Positions 55,751-64,000 of a stretch of DNA of 64,000 nt are shown in pieces (the stretch's first letter is position 1; each line of letters starts with the position of its first letter). The notes below the pieces were generated by a model that did no database searches, had not been told where the DNA came from, and saw only the letters and a program-made list of their open reading frames with translations. The DNA is from Blastochloris sulfoviridis. GTDB lineage: Bacteria; Pseudomonadota; Alphaproteobacteria; Rhizobiales; Xanthobacteraceae. The stretch covers positions 62,001 through 126,000 of the forward strand of contig NZ_VWPL01000002.1 of assembly GCF_008630065.1 (NCBI RefSeq). Reading direction: 5' to 3'. Both the position numbers and the translations under genes were made by a program.

Positions 55751-55852
55751 AGCGTCCGCCGATCCGGTTGAATCAAGCGGACGCTCTAAGTTCTTGGTTT
55801 ATCGCATTCTCTTTCGCAAAACCGGTTCCCACTTTTGCGGAGAATGCTTTAG
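55750..55852. repeat. RIME-like palindromic element, complete, joined to the ispA stop
   Basis: GAGCGTCCGC pairs with GCGGACGCTC (55750-55786). GCATTCTCTTTCGCAAAACC and CACTTTTGCGGAGAATGC form the second hairpin. The first G is the last base of the ispA TAG stop. It is the closest relative of the copy at 13711-13809. Confidence 0.8.
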
Positions 55853-55996
55853 ACGAAACTGGGGTCGTCCCGGGCGAGGCGTGAGCCGAGACCCGGGACC
55901 GTTTTCAGGAAGGGGTGCCTTTTCGGATGACGGCCCCGGGTCTCGCGTTGCTCGCCCGCGGCGACGAGAACTGCCCGCCCCCGGACCGTTTCGCCG

Positions 55997-58054
55997 CTAC
56001 ACCGTGATCTGGGTGCCGACCTCCACCACCCGGCCGGCCGGGATCTGGAAGAAGTCGGTGGCGTCGCTCGCCGTCTTGGACAGCAGGATGAACAGGTGGT
56101 CCTGCCACAGCGGCATTCCGGGCTCGGCGGCGGGCCTGAGCGAGCGCCGCGACAGGAAGAATGACGTCGACATGATGTCGAAGCTGACGCCGAGCTTGCG
56201 CGCCAGCGCGAGGCCGCGCGGCACATTGGGCGATTCCATGTAGCCGAAGGTCAGCCGGATGCGCATGAAGCTCGGCGACAGGCATTCCACCACCGCCCGC
56301 TCGTCGTCCGCCACCCGCGGCTCATCGGCGCTGGCGACGGTGACGATCAGGTTCTTCTCGTGCAGCACCTTGTTGTGCTTGAGATTGTGCAGCAGCGCGC
56401 TGGGCGCCGTCTCGGCGTCGGTGGTGAGGAAGACCGCGGTGCCCGGCACCCGCGGCGGCGGCCGCCGCTCCAGCGAGGCGACGAGGCCGGTGAGCGCGAC
56501 ATGGGACTTGCGCGTCTTCTCGAACAGGATGCGGGTGCCCTTGACCCAGGTCCACATCAGGAGCGCCAGGAACAGGCCGAGCGCCACCGGCACATAGCCA
56601 CCCTGGACGAATTTCAGCGTGTTGGCGACCACGAACGACAGGTCGATGAACAGGAACGGCAGGATCAGCAGCGCCGAGGCGGCCGGGTGCCAGCCCCAGA
56701 TCCGCCAGATCACGATGAAGGCCAGCATGGCGTCCACCGCCATCGACGAGGTCACCGCGATGCCGTAGGCCGCGGCGAGGTCGCCCGAGCGCTGGAACAG
56801 CAGCACGAGGCTCACCACGCCGGCGAGCAGGAACCAGTTCACCCGCGGCATGTAGAACTGGCCGGCGTGGCTTTCGGAGGTGTAGTGCACCGACAGCCGC
56901 GGCATCAGGCCGAGCTGCACGCCCTGGCGCGTCAGCGAGTAGGCGCCGGTGATCACGGCCTGGCTGGCGATCACCGTGGCAAGGGTGGCGAGCACGATCA
57001 TCGGCATCAGCGCCCAGTCCGGCGCCATGCGGTAGAACGGGTTCTCGATCGCCTCGGGATGGGCCAGCACCAGCGCGCCCTGGCCGAAATAGTTGAGCAC
57101 CAGCGCCGGGAAGACGAAGCCGAGCCAGGCGAAGCGGATCGGCTTCCTGCCGAAATGGCCGAGATCGGCATAGAGCGCCTCGGCGCCGGTCACCGCCAGG
57201 CACACCGCGCCCAGCGTGATCAGCGCCACCGTGCCGTGGCGGTACAGGAACGCCACGCCTTCCAGCGGGTTGAGTGCCGCGAACACCGCCGGATCGTCGG
57301 TGATGTGGCTCAGCCCAGTGGCGGCGAGGGTTGCGAACCACACCGCCATGATCGGCCCGAAGAACGCCGCCACCCGCCCGGTGCCGCTGCTCTGAACCGC
57401 GAAGAGAACGATCAGGATGACGAGGGTGATCGGCACCACCACCGGCTCCAGCGCCGGGGCGATCAGTTCCAGGCCCTCGACCGCCGAGAGCACCGAGATC
57501 GCCGGGGTGATGATCGAATCGCCGTAGAACAGCGCCGCGCCGGCGATGCCGAGCAAAATCACCAGATTGTTGCTGCGCCCCAGCGCCCGCTGGGCCAGCG
57601 CCACCAGCGTCAGCGTGCCGCCTTCTCCATTGTTGTCGGCGCGCAGCAGGATGACGACGTATTTGACCGTCACCACCAGGATCAGCGACCACAGGATCAG
57701 CGACAGGATGCCGATCACCGCGGCGCGGTCGACCGCGCCATGGCCGCTCGCCGCCACCACCGCTTCGCGGAACGCATAGAGCGGGCTGGTGCCGATGTCG
57801 CCATAGACCACGCCGAGCGAGCCCAGCGCCAGCGTGCCGAACCCCGCGGTCACGCGGTGCTCGCGGCTCACCGGCTCGCGCGCGCCCGGCAGGCCGGCCG
57901 CGCCGGCCGGCGGCGGCAGGCTCGCGGATGCCGGAGTCGCAGGCGGCGGACCCGCCGGGCTTTCCGGGGACGGCGCGCTGTCCGGAGTCGGCTGGCTTGG
58001 CGGACGCTCCGGCGTATCGCGGCCCGAGGGGGCGGCCTCGATCTTGTTGTTCAT
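55997..58054 (-). CDS. kup: Kup-family potassium uptake protein
   Basis: A 685-residue proton-coupled K+ importer with 12 membrane helices followed by a cytoplasmic tail of about 170 residues. The N-terminus after a long proline/alanine-rich leader (about 85 residues) has [18 protein letters not shown], the Kup hallmark; [20 protein letters not shown] and [20 protein letters not shown] follow. The long disordered leader is unusual but in frame from ATG 58054 with no closer start. It is monocistronic downstream of ispG. Confidence 0.93.
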   Translation of the reverse strand: MNNKIEAAPSGRDTPERPPSQPTPDSAPSPESPAGPPPATPASASLPPPAGAAGLPGAREPVSREHRVTAGFGTLALGSLGVVYGDIGTSPLYAFREAVVAASGHGAVDRAAVIGILSLILWSLILVVTVKYVVILLRADNNGEGGTLTLVALAQRALGRSNNLVILLGIAGAALFYGDSIITPAISVLSAVEGLELIAPALEPVVVPITLVILIVLFAVQSSGTGRVAAFFGPIMAVWFATLAATGLSHITDDPAVFAALNPLEGVAFLYRHGTVALITLGAVCLAVTGAEALYADLGHFGRKPIRFAWLGFVFPALVLNYFGQGALVLAHPEAIENPFYRMAPDWALMPMIVLATLATVIASQAVITGAYSLTRQGVQLGLMPRLSVHYTSESHAGQFYMPRVNWFLLAGVVSLVLLFQRSGDLAAAYGIAVTSSMAVDAMLAFIVIWRIWGWHPAASALLILPFLFIDLSFVVANTLKFVQGGYVPVALGLFLALLMWTWVKGTRILFEKTRKSHVALTGLVASLERRPPPRVPGTAVFLTTDAETAPSALLHNLKHNKVLHEKNLIVTVASADEPRVADDERAVVECLSPSFMRIRLTFGYMESPNVPRGLALARKLGVSFDIMSTSFFLSRRSLRPAAEPGMPLWQDHLFILLSKTASDATDFFQIPAGRVVEVGTQITV

Positions 58055-58467
58055 GACCAGGGCAATGGTTCGCGGGCTTGCGGCCGGGGGCAAATCGTTC
58101 CGACGTCTCTAGAGCATTTTCCAGTCCGATGCACCACACCGGCGCCTCGGTTAGGGCGCTGTCACCGGCTGGCGCATCGGGTTTTGCACGGCGTTCTGCA
58201 CGACGTCTTGCACGCTTTCGCGCACGGATTCTTTTTCGGCATCTTGTGCAGGACCGTTCGCAGCGTTCCGAAGACGTTCGTTTCGAAGACGTTCCTGTGG
58301 ACGCGTTTTCGCTGCAGGCGCAGCAACGCTGCAGCACCCCGCCGGGGCCGCGTGCTTTACGGCCAATCCCGCCCGCTGGCCATCCTGGCGGCGGCGGATG
58401 GGAATGCTGCGTAGAATCGCTCCACGCTCCGTCCGGCGGATCGGGCGCGCCGCCAGTCCGGGCGTGC
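58055..58467. other. kup-ispG intergenic region (413 bp)
   Basis: A minus-strand frame continues through here with repeats such as SVQDVVQNAVQN but has no start or ribosome site, so I call no gene. The region holds a RIME-like fragment (CTCTAGAGCATTTTCCAG near 58110), the 12-bp array at 58185-58232 and a GAAGACGTTC pair at 58270 and 58285. Confidence 0.5.
58185..58232. repeat. 12-bp x 4 degenerate tandem array
   Basis: TGCACGGCGTTC, TGCACGACGTCT, TGCACGCTTTCG and CGCACGGATTCT run head to tail. The 12-bp period is the same as that of the etfA array, but no stop codon of a known gene is included. Confidence 0.6.
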
Positions 58468-59778
58468 TCAGAACGTCGCGGAGCCGGTGCCGTCGCCGAA
58501 CCGGCGCACGACATACTCCTCGACCATCGTCTGGAAGTCGGCGGCCATCGTCGGGCCGCGCAGGGTCGCCGCCTTCTTGCCGTCGATGAACACCGGCGCG
58601 GTCGGCGCCTCGCCGGTGCCGGGCAGCGAGATGCCGATGTCGGCGTGCTTGGATTCGCCGGGGCCGTTGACGATGCAGCCCATCACCGCCACCTGCAGGG
58701 TCTCGACGCCAGGGAGCGTCTTCTTCCATTCCGGCATGCGGTCCAGAATGTAGGTCTGGATGGTCTTGGCCAGTTCCTGGAAGGTGGTCGAGGTGGTGCG
58801 CCCGCAGCCCGGGCAGGAGGCGACCAGCGGCACGAAGGTGCGGAAGCCCATGGTCTGCAGGATCTCCTGCGCCACCTTGACCTCCAGCGTGCGGGTGGCG
58901 CCGGGCTCGGGCGTCAGCGACACGCGGATGGTGTCGCCGATGCCCTCCTGCAGCAGCACCGACAGCGCCGCCGCCGAGGCGACGATGCCCTTGGAGCCCA
59001 TGCCGGCCTCGGTGAGGCCGAGATGCAGCGCATAGTCCGACCGGCGGGCGAGCTCGCGATAGACCGCGATCAGATCCTGCACCGCCGACACCTTGCCCGA
59101 CAGCACGATGCGGTCGCGGCCAAGGCCGATCTCCTCGGCGCGCGCCGCCGACAGCAGCGCCGACTGTACCATCGCCTCGCGGGTGACCGCGCGCACGTCG
59201 GCCGGCCGGTCGGTGCGGGCGTTGATGTCCATGAGGTGGGTCAGCAGCTCCTGGTCGAGCGAGCCCCAATTGACGCCGATGCGCACCGCCTTGCCGTACT
59301 TGGCGGCCATCTCGACGATGGTGCCGAACTGCTTGTCCTTCTTGTCCTTGAAGCCGACATTGCCCGGGTTGATGCGGTACTTCGCCAGGGCCTCGGCGCA
59401 TGCCGGATATTCGGCGAGCAGCTTATGGCCGACATAATGGAAGTCGCCGATCAGCGGCACGTCGACGCCCATGCGGTCGAGCCGGTCGCGGATGAGCGGC
59501 ACCGCGGCGGCGGCCTCCTCGCGGTCGACGGTGATGCGCACCAGCTCCGAGCCCGCCTGCGCCAGCGCCGCCACCTGCTCGGCGGTGGCCTCGACATCGG
59601 CGGTGTCGGTGTTGGTCATCGACTGCACCACCACCGGGGCGCCGCCGCCGACCCGAACGCCGCCGACCGAGACGGCGACGGACTTGCGCCGCGGCGCCGG
59701 CCCGGCGTCGGAAACGGCCAGACTGACCGGGATGTTGTCGAGTTGGATGTCGGCCGGGGCCGTCAGGGGCGCGTTCAT
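58468..59778 (-). CDS. ispG: 4-hydroxy-3-methylbut-2-enyl diphosphate synthase
   Basis: MEP-pathway [4Fe-4S] enzyme converting MEcPP to HMBPP. The 436-residue protein has [25 protein letters not shown], the cluster cysteines in SCPGCGRTT and [10 protein letters not shown], and [14 protein letters not shown] 59778 is preferred; GGAG lies 9 nt upstream. Together with ispA it shows isoprenoid synthesis through the MEP route. Confidence 0.96.
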   Translation of the reverse strand: MNAPLTAPADIQLDNIPVSLAVSDAGPAPRRKSVAVSVGGVRVGGGAPVVVQSMTNTDTADVEATAEQVAALAQAGSELVRITVDREEAAAAVPLIRDRLDRMGVDVPLIGDFHYVGHKLLAEYPACAEALAKYRINPGNVGFKDKKDKQFGTIVEMAAKYGKAVRIGVNWGSLDQELLTHLMDINARTDRPADVRAVTREAMVQSALLSAARAEEIGLGRDRIVLSGKVSAVQDLIAVYRELARRSDYALHLGLTEAGMGSKGIVASAAALSVLLQEGIGDTIRVSLTPEPGATRTLEVKVAQEILQTMGFRTFVPLVASCPGCGRTTSTTFQELAKTIQTYILDRMPEWKKTLPGVETLQVAVMGCIVNGPGESKHADIGISLPGTGEAPTAPVFIDGKKAATLRGPTMAADFQTMVEEYVVRRFGDGTGSATF

Positions 59779-59884
59779 CGGCACCACTCCGTTCGCTGCC
59801 GTCGAGGTAGGAGACCGCGGCCTCCCAGTCAATGCGAACGTCCCCTCAATGCCGACCCGCCGGGGGCAACATTGCCGCAGGCGC

Positions 59885-60424
59885 TCACGGCCGCCGGCAT
59901 GCCGCGCACAGGCCCGGCACCTCGATCACCGGCGCCCGCGCCGCGAAGTCCCGGCCGGCGGCGGCGGCCTGGATGGCGCACTGCATCTCAGGCGAGCTCG
60001 CCTCGGCGGTGGCGCCGCAGCGCTCGCAGATCAGGAACACCACCGGCTCGCCGGCGCCGTGGCGGTGGGTGCAGACAATGAAGGCGTTGCGGCTCTCCAG
60101 CCGGTGGACGAAGCCCTCGGCGACCAGAAAGTCGAGCGCCCGATAGACCGAGATCGGCGCCGGCCGCACGCCGTGCCGGCCGAGCCGGTCCATGATGTCG
60201 TAGGCGCCGAGCGGCACCTCGCTGGCCGCCAGCGCCTCCAGCACCCGCCGCCGCATCGGCGTCAGCCGCCGCTCGCGGCCGCTGCACGCTGCCTCGGCCT
60301 CGGCGAGGATCGAGGCCGCGTCGCGGCCGGCAGGATCGCAACCGAAGCACCCGGCCGGACGATCGGCGGGCGCATGATCGGCGTGCGCGTCGCCGTGCTG
60401 GGGGAGAACGCCCGATGTCGTCAT
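59885..60424 (-). CDS. Fur-family regulator, Zur-like
   Basis: A 179-residue metal-responsive repressor. The winged helix is in [20 protein letters not shown] and [20 protein letters not shown]; metal and structural-zinc positions include CTHRHG, LICERCG and the C-terminal CAAC. An N-terminal extension with CFGCDP adds two cysteines. The longer extension and HRHG motif fit Zur better than Fur; no znu genes are in the window, so the assignment is tentative. ATG 60424. Confidence 0.82.
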   Translation of the reverse strand: MTTSGVLPQHGDAHADHAPADRPAGCFGCDPAGRDAASILAEAEAACSGRERRLTPMRRRVLEALAASEVPLGAYDIMDRLGRHGVRPAPISVYRALDFLVAEGFVHRLESRNAFIVCTHRHGAGEPVVFLICERCGATAEASSPEMQCAIQAAAAGRDFAARAPVIEVPGLCAACRRP

Positions 60425-60646
60425 GGCGCGATCATACACTTTGAGGTCAAGGGTGCACCTCTGAGGCAAGGATGTACCTTCGGCGCCGCCCTGTCTGCGC
60501 CCCGCCAGTCGTCCGACACGGCGGAACAAGTGGATCGCGCGCGGGTTGTCCTGTCACGCACCTATACAGCATTCCGGGCCCGGTCGGCATCGTCCTCCGG
60601 CCGCGAGCCTGTGACCTGCGATTGCACCCAACTCGGAGGACTGGCG

Positions 60647-60940
60647 ATGACGCTTTCGGGCGAAAGCCTTTTGATTATTCTGGTGGTCGGTCTGGTCGCC
60701 GGGTGGCTCGCCGGGCAGATCTTCCGGGGCACCGGGTTCGGCATTGCCGGCGATCTGATCGTCGGCCTGCTCGGCGCGGTGATCGGCAGCTGGCTGTTGC
60801 CGCAGCTCGGCGTTCACCTCGGCAGCGGCCTTCTCGCCGCCATCGTCAACGCCACGATCGGCGCGCTGGTGCTGCTCTTCATCATCGGCCTCGTGCGCAA
60901 TGGGCCGGGGTGGGGCGGCGGCTGGAGCCGGCGCTGGTAG
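60647..60940 (+). CDS. GlsB/YeaQ/YmgE-family small membrane protein (copy 2)
   Basis: A 97-residue hydrophobic protein with three membrane segments and the family motifs VVGLVAGWLAGQIFRGTGFG and LIVGLLGAVIGSWLLPQLG. CGGAGGA 6 nt before the ATG is a strong ribosome site. It resembles the 85-residue paralogue beside ecm but has a longer C-terminus ending GGGWSRRW. It is divergent from the Fur-family gene. A stress role is assumed from the family. Confidence 0.9.
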   Translation: MTLSGESLLIILVVGLVAGWLAGQIFRGTGFGIAGDLIVGLLGAVIGSWLLPQLGVHLGSGLLAAIVNATIGALVLLFIIGLVRNGPGWGGGWSRRW

Positions 60941-61009
60941 CTTGGCCAAAGAGGGCCGACCCGGCGTGCCCGGGCCGGCCGCTTGCACGCAATCCGTGCA
61001 GTCCCGCGC

Positions 61010-61205
61010 GCATCCACGAACCTCGCGTCTCGCCGTTGCCATTGCCGGCGAGACGCGGCGGGTGCGCCCCTTGAAGATCCTCCCCTGACGCCCGCCCTTG
61101 ACGTCCTGTCTCGAACCCCTGCCCTTGAAACCCTGCCCTTGGCCTGAAGCCCTGGCGGCCCCGCGAAATCGGTTTGATGTCGAGGGGCGGCGCCCGCCGG
61201 GGCCG
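61010..61205 (-). pseudogene. Decayed duplicate of the leuC 3' end
   Basis: Read on the minus strand, this stretch encodes, in one open but decayed frame, STSNR-F-RG, GQGFKGR, then after an internal repeat expansion RIFKGRTRRVSPAMATA, close to the LeuC C-terminus [20 protein letters not shown] and VSPAMAAAA in the intact gene at 62.87 kb. The DNA matches at AAGCCCTGGCGGCCC, GCCGGCGAGA and TCCACGAACC in the same order. The middle has grown by several CCCTTGA-containing units. No start codon or upstream LeuC sequence remains. Confidence 0.75.
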
Positions 61206-61330
61206 GTCGCGGTCCGCCGCGCGACATATCGCGCAACCCGGCTCGGGCGGGCCGGCTGCCGCCGCGCGCCTCCCCCTCGTCTTCCGCGCGGTCTATGATG
61301 TAGCTTGCCGGCGATAACGCCGTGTTTCCC

Positions 61331-61426
61331 GACCGCAGTCTCGCCGACAACCCCTGTTCGAAAAGGGGATTTTCGGCGACTGGAACGCGAGACTCCGGCC
61401 CCTGAGGCCGGATTTCGCATGACGCC
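61331..61426. repeat. Composite palindromic element, copy 8
   Basis: Module A is eroded. Module B pairs GCCGACAACCCCTGTTCG with AAGGGGATTTTCGGCG. Module C is GCGAGACTCCGGCC paired with GGCCGGATTTCGC. It lies 76 bp upstream of yegD. Confidence 0.6.
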
Positions 61427-61501
61427 AGCCATCGCCACACCGGCCGACCCCGGCGCCGTTCCGCGCCGCCGGAGGGCGGCCGTTTCGCCCTTGAAGGACC
61501 G

Positions 61502-62782
61502 ATGAACCCGACCCCCCGCCGCGCACTCCCGAGCCGTCCCTGCGGCATCGACTTCGGCACCTCCAACTCCACCCTCGGCGTCGTCGACGGCGCGCCGCGC
61601 CTCGTGCCGCTGGAGGGCGCCGCGACCGACCTGCCGACCGCGGTGTTCTACGGCACCGAGCCCGACACCCGCTTTTTGATCGGCCGGGCCGCCGTGGCGG
61701 CCTATGTCGAGGGCCATGGCGGGCGGCTGATGCGCTCGCTGAAGTCGGTGCTGGGCACCGCGCTGATCGAGGAGACGACGCAGGTCCACCGCCGCCGCAT
61801 CCCCTTCCGCGACATCGTGAGCGCCTTCGTGCGCGAGGTGAAGACGCGGGCGGAAGCCCAGCTCGGCAGCCCCCTCACCAAGGTGGTGATGGGCCGCCCC
61901 GTCCATTTCGTCGACGACGACGCGGACGCCGACGCCCGCGCCGAGGCGACGCTCGCCGAGGTGGCGCACCATGTCGGCTTCAAGGAGGTGTCGTTCCAGT
62001 ACGAGCCGGTGGCGGCGGCGCTGGCCTATGAGCAGGAGGTCGCGCGCGAGACGCTGGCGCTGATCGCCGATCTGGGCGGCGGCACCGCCGACTTCACCTT
62101 GGTGCGGCTCGGCCCAGAGCGGCGCAAGGCGGCCGACCGCGCCGCGGACCTCCTGGCCAATGACGGCGTGCGCATCGGCGGCACCGATTACGACCAGCGC
62201 CTCGCCATGGCCAGCGTGATGCCGCAATTCGGCTTCGGCTCGCGCATGGCGCGCGGCGACATCGACGTGCCGGGCGGGCCCTATTGGGATCTCGCCACCT
62301 GGTCGCAGGTCAACCGGCTCTATGACCCGAAGGCGATTTCGCAGATCCGCTCGACCCGCCGCGATGCGGCGCAGCCGGAATTGGTCGAGCGCCTGCTGCA
62401 CGTCATCGAGGCGCGGCGCGGCCACGGCATCCTGATGGCGGTGGAAGAGGCCAAGATCACGCTCTCAGACAAGGACCGCGCCGCCATCGACCTCTCCTGG
62501 CTGGAGGCGGGGCTTGCCGCCGAGGCCACCCGCGACGGCTTCGAGGACTCGACCGCCCGCCTGACGTCGCGCCTTGCCGACACCGTGCGGCGCTGCCTCG
62601 CTGCGGCGGGCGTTCAGCCGGACGACGTCGATGCGCTGTTCTTCACCGGCGGCACGTCCGCCATTCCGGCGGTGCGGTCGGTGATCCGGGGGGTGGTGCC
62701 GCAGGCCGCGGTGGTCGACGGCGACCGCTTCGGCGCCGTCGGCACCGGCTTGGCGGTGGAGGCGCAGAGGAGGTATGGGTGA
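61502..62782 (+). CDS. yegD: Hsp70-like chaperone-type ATPase, YegD family
   Basis: A 426-residue actin/Hsp70-fold ATPase that lacks the peptide-binding domain of DnaK. Nucleotide motifs are CGIDFGTSNSTLGVVDG (phosphate 1), ADLGGGTADFTLVRL (phosphate 2) and FFTGGTSAIPAVRSV (adenosine). YEPVAAALAYE is the conserved connect segment. No DnaJ or GrpE neighbour is present and the role is unknown. It is convergent with leuC with a terminator between, and flanked on its other side by a leuC remnant. Confidence 0.9.
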   Translation: MNPTPRRALPSRPCGIDFGTSNSTLGVVDGAPRLVPLEGAATDLPTAVFYGTEPDTRFLIGRAAVAAYVEGHGGRLMRSLKSVLGTALIEETTQVHRRRIPFRDIVSAFVREVKTRAEAQLGSPLTKVVMGRPVHFVDDDADADARAEATLAEVAHHVGFKEVSFQYEPVAAALAYEQEVARETLALIADLGGGTADFTLVRLGPERRKAADRAADLLANDGVRIGGTDYDQRLAMASVMPQFGFGSRMARGDIDVPGGPYWDLATWSQVNRLYDPKAISQIRSTRRDAAQPELVERLLHVIEARRGHGILMAVEEAKITLSDKDRAAIDLSWLEAGLAAEATRDGFEDSTARLTSRLADTVRRCLAAAGVQPDDVDALFFTGGTSAIPAVRSVIRGVVPQAAVVDGDRFGAVGTGLAVEAQRRYG

Positions 62783-62793
62783 GCCGGCAAACG

Positions 62794-62817
62794 AAAACCC
62801 CGCGCCTCGGCGCGGGG
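62794..62817 (-). terminator. Intrinsic terminator between yegD and leuC
   Basis: CCCCGCGCC (62798-62806) and GGCGCGGGG (62809-62817) form a strong stem. On the minus strand it is followed by TTTT (complement of AAAA at 62794-62797), a typical rho-independent terminator for leuC. On the plus strand only TTG follows, so it may also work weakly for yegD. Confidence 0.75.
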
Positions 62818-62852
62818 TTGTCAGTCTGAAAGCCGTGATTTGCAGGAGGCGC

Positions 62853-62876
62853 TCAGCCCCAGGTTCTTCAGCCCCA
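62853..62876. repeat. Duplicated 9-mer at the leuC stop codon
   Basis: TCAGCCCCA is found at 62868-62876 (the last leuC codons with the TGA stop) and again 15 bp on at 62853-62861. The spacing keeps the second TGA in frame. Confidence 0.6.
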
Positions 62877-64000
62877 CTCCCGCACGTCCACGAACCGCCC
62901 GGCGATCGCGGCGGCGGCCGCCATGGCCGGCGAGACCAGGTGGGTGCGGCCCTTGAAGCCCTGGCGGCCCTCGAAATTGCGGTTCGAGGTCGAGGCGCAG
63001 CGCTCGCCGGGCGCAAGCTTGTCGGGGTTCATGGCCAGGCACATCGAGCAGCCCGGCTCGCGCCAGTCGAAGCCGGCCGCCTTGAAGATCGCATCAAGCC
63101 CCTCGGCCTCGGCCTGCGCCTTCACCAGGCCGGAGCCCGGCACGATCATCGCCCGCACGCCGGCGTGCACGGTCTTGCCGGCGGCGATGCGGGCGGCCTC
63201 GCGCAGATCCTCGATGCGGCCATTGGTGCACGAGCCGATGAACACCGCGTCGATCGGGATGTCGGTGATCTTGGTGCCGGGCTTGAGGCCGATATAGTCC
63301 AGCGCCCGCCATTTCGAGGTGCGCTTGTTCTCGTCCGTGATGTCGTCGGGGTTCGGCACCACGCCGGTGATCGCGACGACGTCCTCAGGGCTGGTGCCCC
63401 AGGTCACGATCGGCGGCAGACTGGCGCCGTCGAGCTTGAGCTCGTGGTCGAAGTGGGCGCCGTCGTCGCTGCGGAGCGTCTCCCAGTAGCGCAGCGCGGC
63501 GTCCCAATGGGCGCCCTTGGGCGCCTTGGGGCGGTCCTTGATATAGGCGAAGGTCTTTTCGTCGGGCGCGATCATGCCGGCCCGCGCGCCGCCCTCGATC
63601 GACATGTTGCAGACCGTCATGCGGCCTTCCATCGAGAGGGAGCGGATGGCCTCGCCGGCATATTCGATCACCGAGCCGGTGCCGCCGGCGGTGCCGATCT
63701 CGCCGATGATCGCCAGCACCACGTCTTTCGCTGTGACGCCGGGCGGCAATTGGCCGTCCACCGTCACCCGCATGTTCTTGGCCTTCTTCTGGATCAGCGT
63801 CTGAGTGGCGAGCACGTGCTCGACCTCCGAGGTGCCGATGCCGTGGGCCAGCGCGCCGAAGGCGCCGTGGGTCGAGGTGTGGCTGTCGCCGCACACGATG
63901 GTGGTGCCGGGCAGCGTGAAGCCCTGCTCGGGGCCGACGACGTGTACCACGCCCTGGCGGACGTCGATCTCGTTGTAATACTCGATGCCGAAGTCGCGGG
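62868..64000 (-). CDS. leuC: 3-isopropylmalate dehydratase, large subunit (partial, 5' end outside window)
   Basis: Isomerises 2- to 3-isopropylmalate in leucine synthesis with LeuD. About 377 C-terminal residues are in the window and the frame runs off the end at 64000. Markers are [20 protein letters not shown] (first cluster cysteine), [17 protein letters not shown] (second) and [13 protein letters not shown] (third), then [20 protein letters not shown]. All [4Fe-4S] cysteine regions are intact. The stop codon context is duplicated and a terminator lies 50 bp past it. Confidence 0.97.
   Translation of the reverse strand, partial: RDFGIEYYNEIDVRQGVVHVVGPEQGFTLPGTTIVCGDSHTSTHGAFGALAHGIGTSEVEHVLATQTLIQKKAKNMRVTVDGQLPPGVTAKDVVLAIIGEIGTAGGTGSVIEYAGEAIRSLSMEGRMTVCNMSIEGGARAGMIAPDEKTFAYIKDRPKAPKGAHWDAALRYWETLRSDDGAHFDHELKLDGASLPPIVTWGTSPEDVVAITGVVPNPDDITDENKRTSKWRALDYIGLKPGTKITDIPIDAVFIGSCTNGRIEDLREAARIAAGKTVHAGVRAMIVPGSGLVKAQAEAEGLDAIFKAAGFDWREPGCSMCLAMNPDKLAPGERCASTSNRNFEGRQGFKGRTHLVSPAMAAAAAIAGRFVDVREWG

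Larger units (their letters stand above)
60941..61501. other. Region between glsB-like and yegD (561 bp)
   Basis: No intact gene. It holds a decayed copy of the leuC 3' end (about 61010-61205) interrupted by short CCCTTGA-type repeats, and a composite palindromic element (61331-61426). Confidence 0.65.

Noticed and set aside
58151-58467. Minus-strand frame with VQNAVQN-type repeats between ispG and kup
   Set aside because: There is no start codon after the ispG stop and no ribosome site; the peptide repeats come from a 12-bp DNA array.
60425-60646. Zur box or zinc-uptake operator upstream of the Fur-family gene
   Set aside because: No convincing palindrome of the known alphaproteobacterial Zur or Fur type was found in the intergenic region, and no znu genes are nearby.

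Overview
The window is a G+C-rich chromosomal segment of an alphaproteobacterium, most probably order Hyphomicrobiales (Rhizobiales). The evidence is gene content and gene order: PhaR/PhaA/PhaB, ethylmalonyl-CoA pathway enzymes, CpdR, a TIGR02302/DUF4175 protein, DUF2336, DUF2125, a MJ0042 zinc-ribbon protein divergent from ftsEX, an argH-lipoprotein-lysA cluster, and many palindromic intergenic repeats of the kind common in this order. I saw no transposase, integrase, phage gene, CRISPR array, rRNA or tRNA. Nearly everything reads as stable core genome; the DUF4160/DUF2442 pair is the main candidate for a foreign insertion.

Layout. 0-9.5 kb: tail of a heparinase-like gene, purH, an MFS transporter coupled to ppa, a GNAT gene, two tandem paralogous site-2 proteases with CBS domains, and typA. 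9.7-18 kb: carbon storage and acetyl-CoA assimilation, with ecm, a small GlsB-like membrane protein, ccr, phaR, phaA and phaB. 18-44 kb: housekeeping block with a DMT exporter, cupin, gloB, methyltransferase, DUF2336, tyrA-hisC-chorismate mutase, metX-metW, a MscS channel, DUF2125, chaC, plsC, ydcF, ftsX-ftsE, zinc-ribbon-hpt-cpdR, TIGR02302, lysA, lipoprotein and argH. 44-52 kb: hbd, etfA-etfB, rhomboid, host-attachment protein, DUF4160-DUF2442, an acyl-CoA dehydrogenase that fits methylsuccinyl-CoA dehydrogenase (mcd), and a second DMT exporter. 52-64 kb: YihY, a small membrane protein, rpmF, ispA, kup, ispG, a Fur/Zur regulator, a second GlsB-like protein, a YegD-type Hsp70 and the 3' part of leuC.

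How the genes work together. PhaA makes acetoacetyl-CoA and PhaB makes (R)-3-hydroxybutyryl-CoA, which goes to polyhydroxybutyrate or, after dehydration, to crotonyl-CoA. Ccr, Ecm and Mcd are three signature steps of the ethylmalonyl-CoA pathway, so the organism probably assimilates acetate-level carbon without relying on the glyoxylate shunt. EtfA/EtfB would take the electrons from Mcd and other acyl-CoA dehydrogenases, and Hbd covers the (S)-3-hydroxybutyryl-CoA branch. Other pathways present are purine synthesis and salvage, Tyr/Phe, Met, Lys and Arg synthesis, isoprenoid synthesis, and cell division and cell-cycle control.

The least ordinary material is non-coding. (1) A composite element of about 120 bp with three palindromic modules occurs in about eight copies, and its terminal bases supply the TGA stop codon of at least four genes. 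(2) A second, RIME-like family ends in TAGAGC and supplies the TAG stop of at least two genes. (3) Short tandem duplications cover the stop codons of five genes (12 bp x 6 at etfA is the clearest). (4) A decayed copy of the 3' end of leuC lies on the far side of the YegD gene from intact leuC. (5) Candidate operator sequences occur near phaR/phaB, metX, the DUF4160 pair and the site-2 protease gene (a TTAA-N7-TTAA CtrA-type site).
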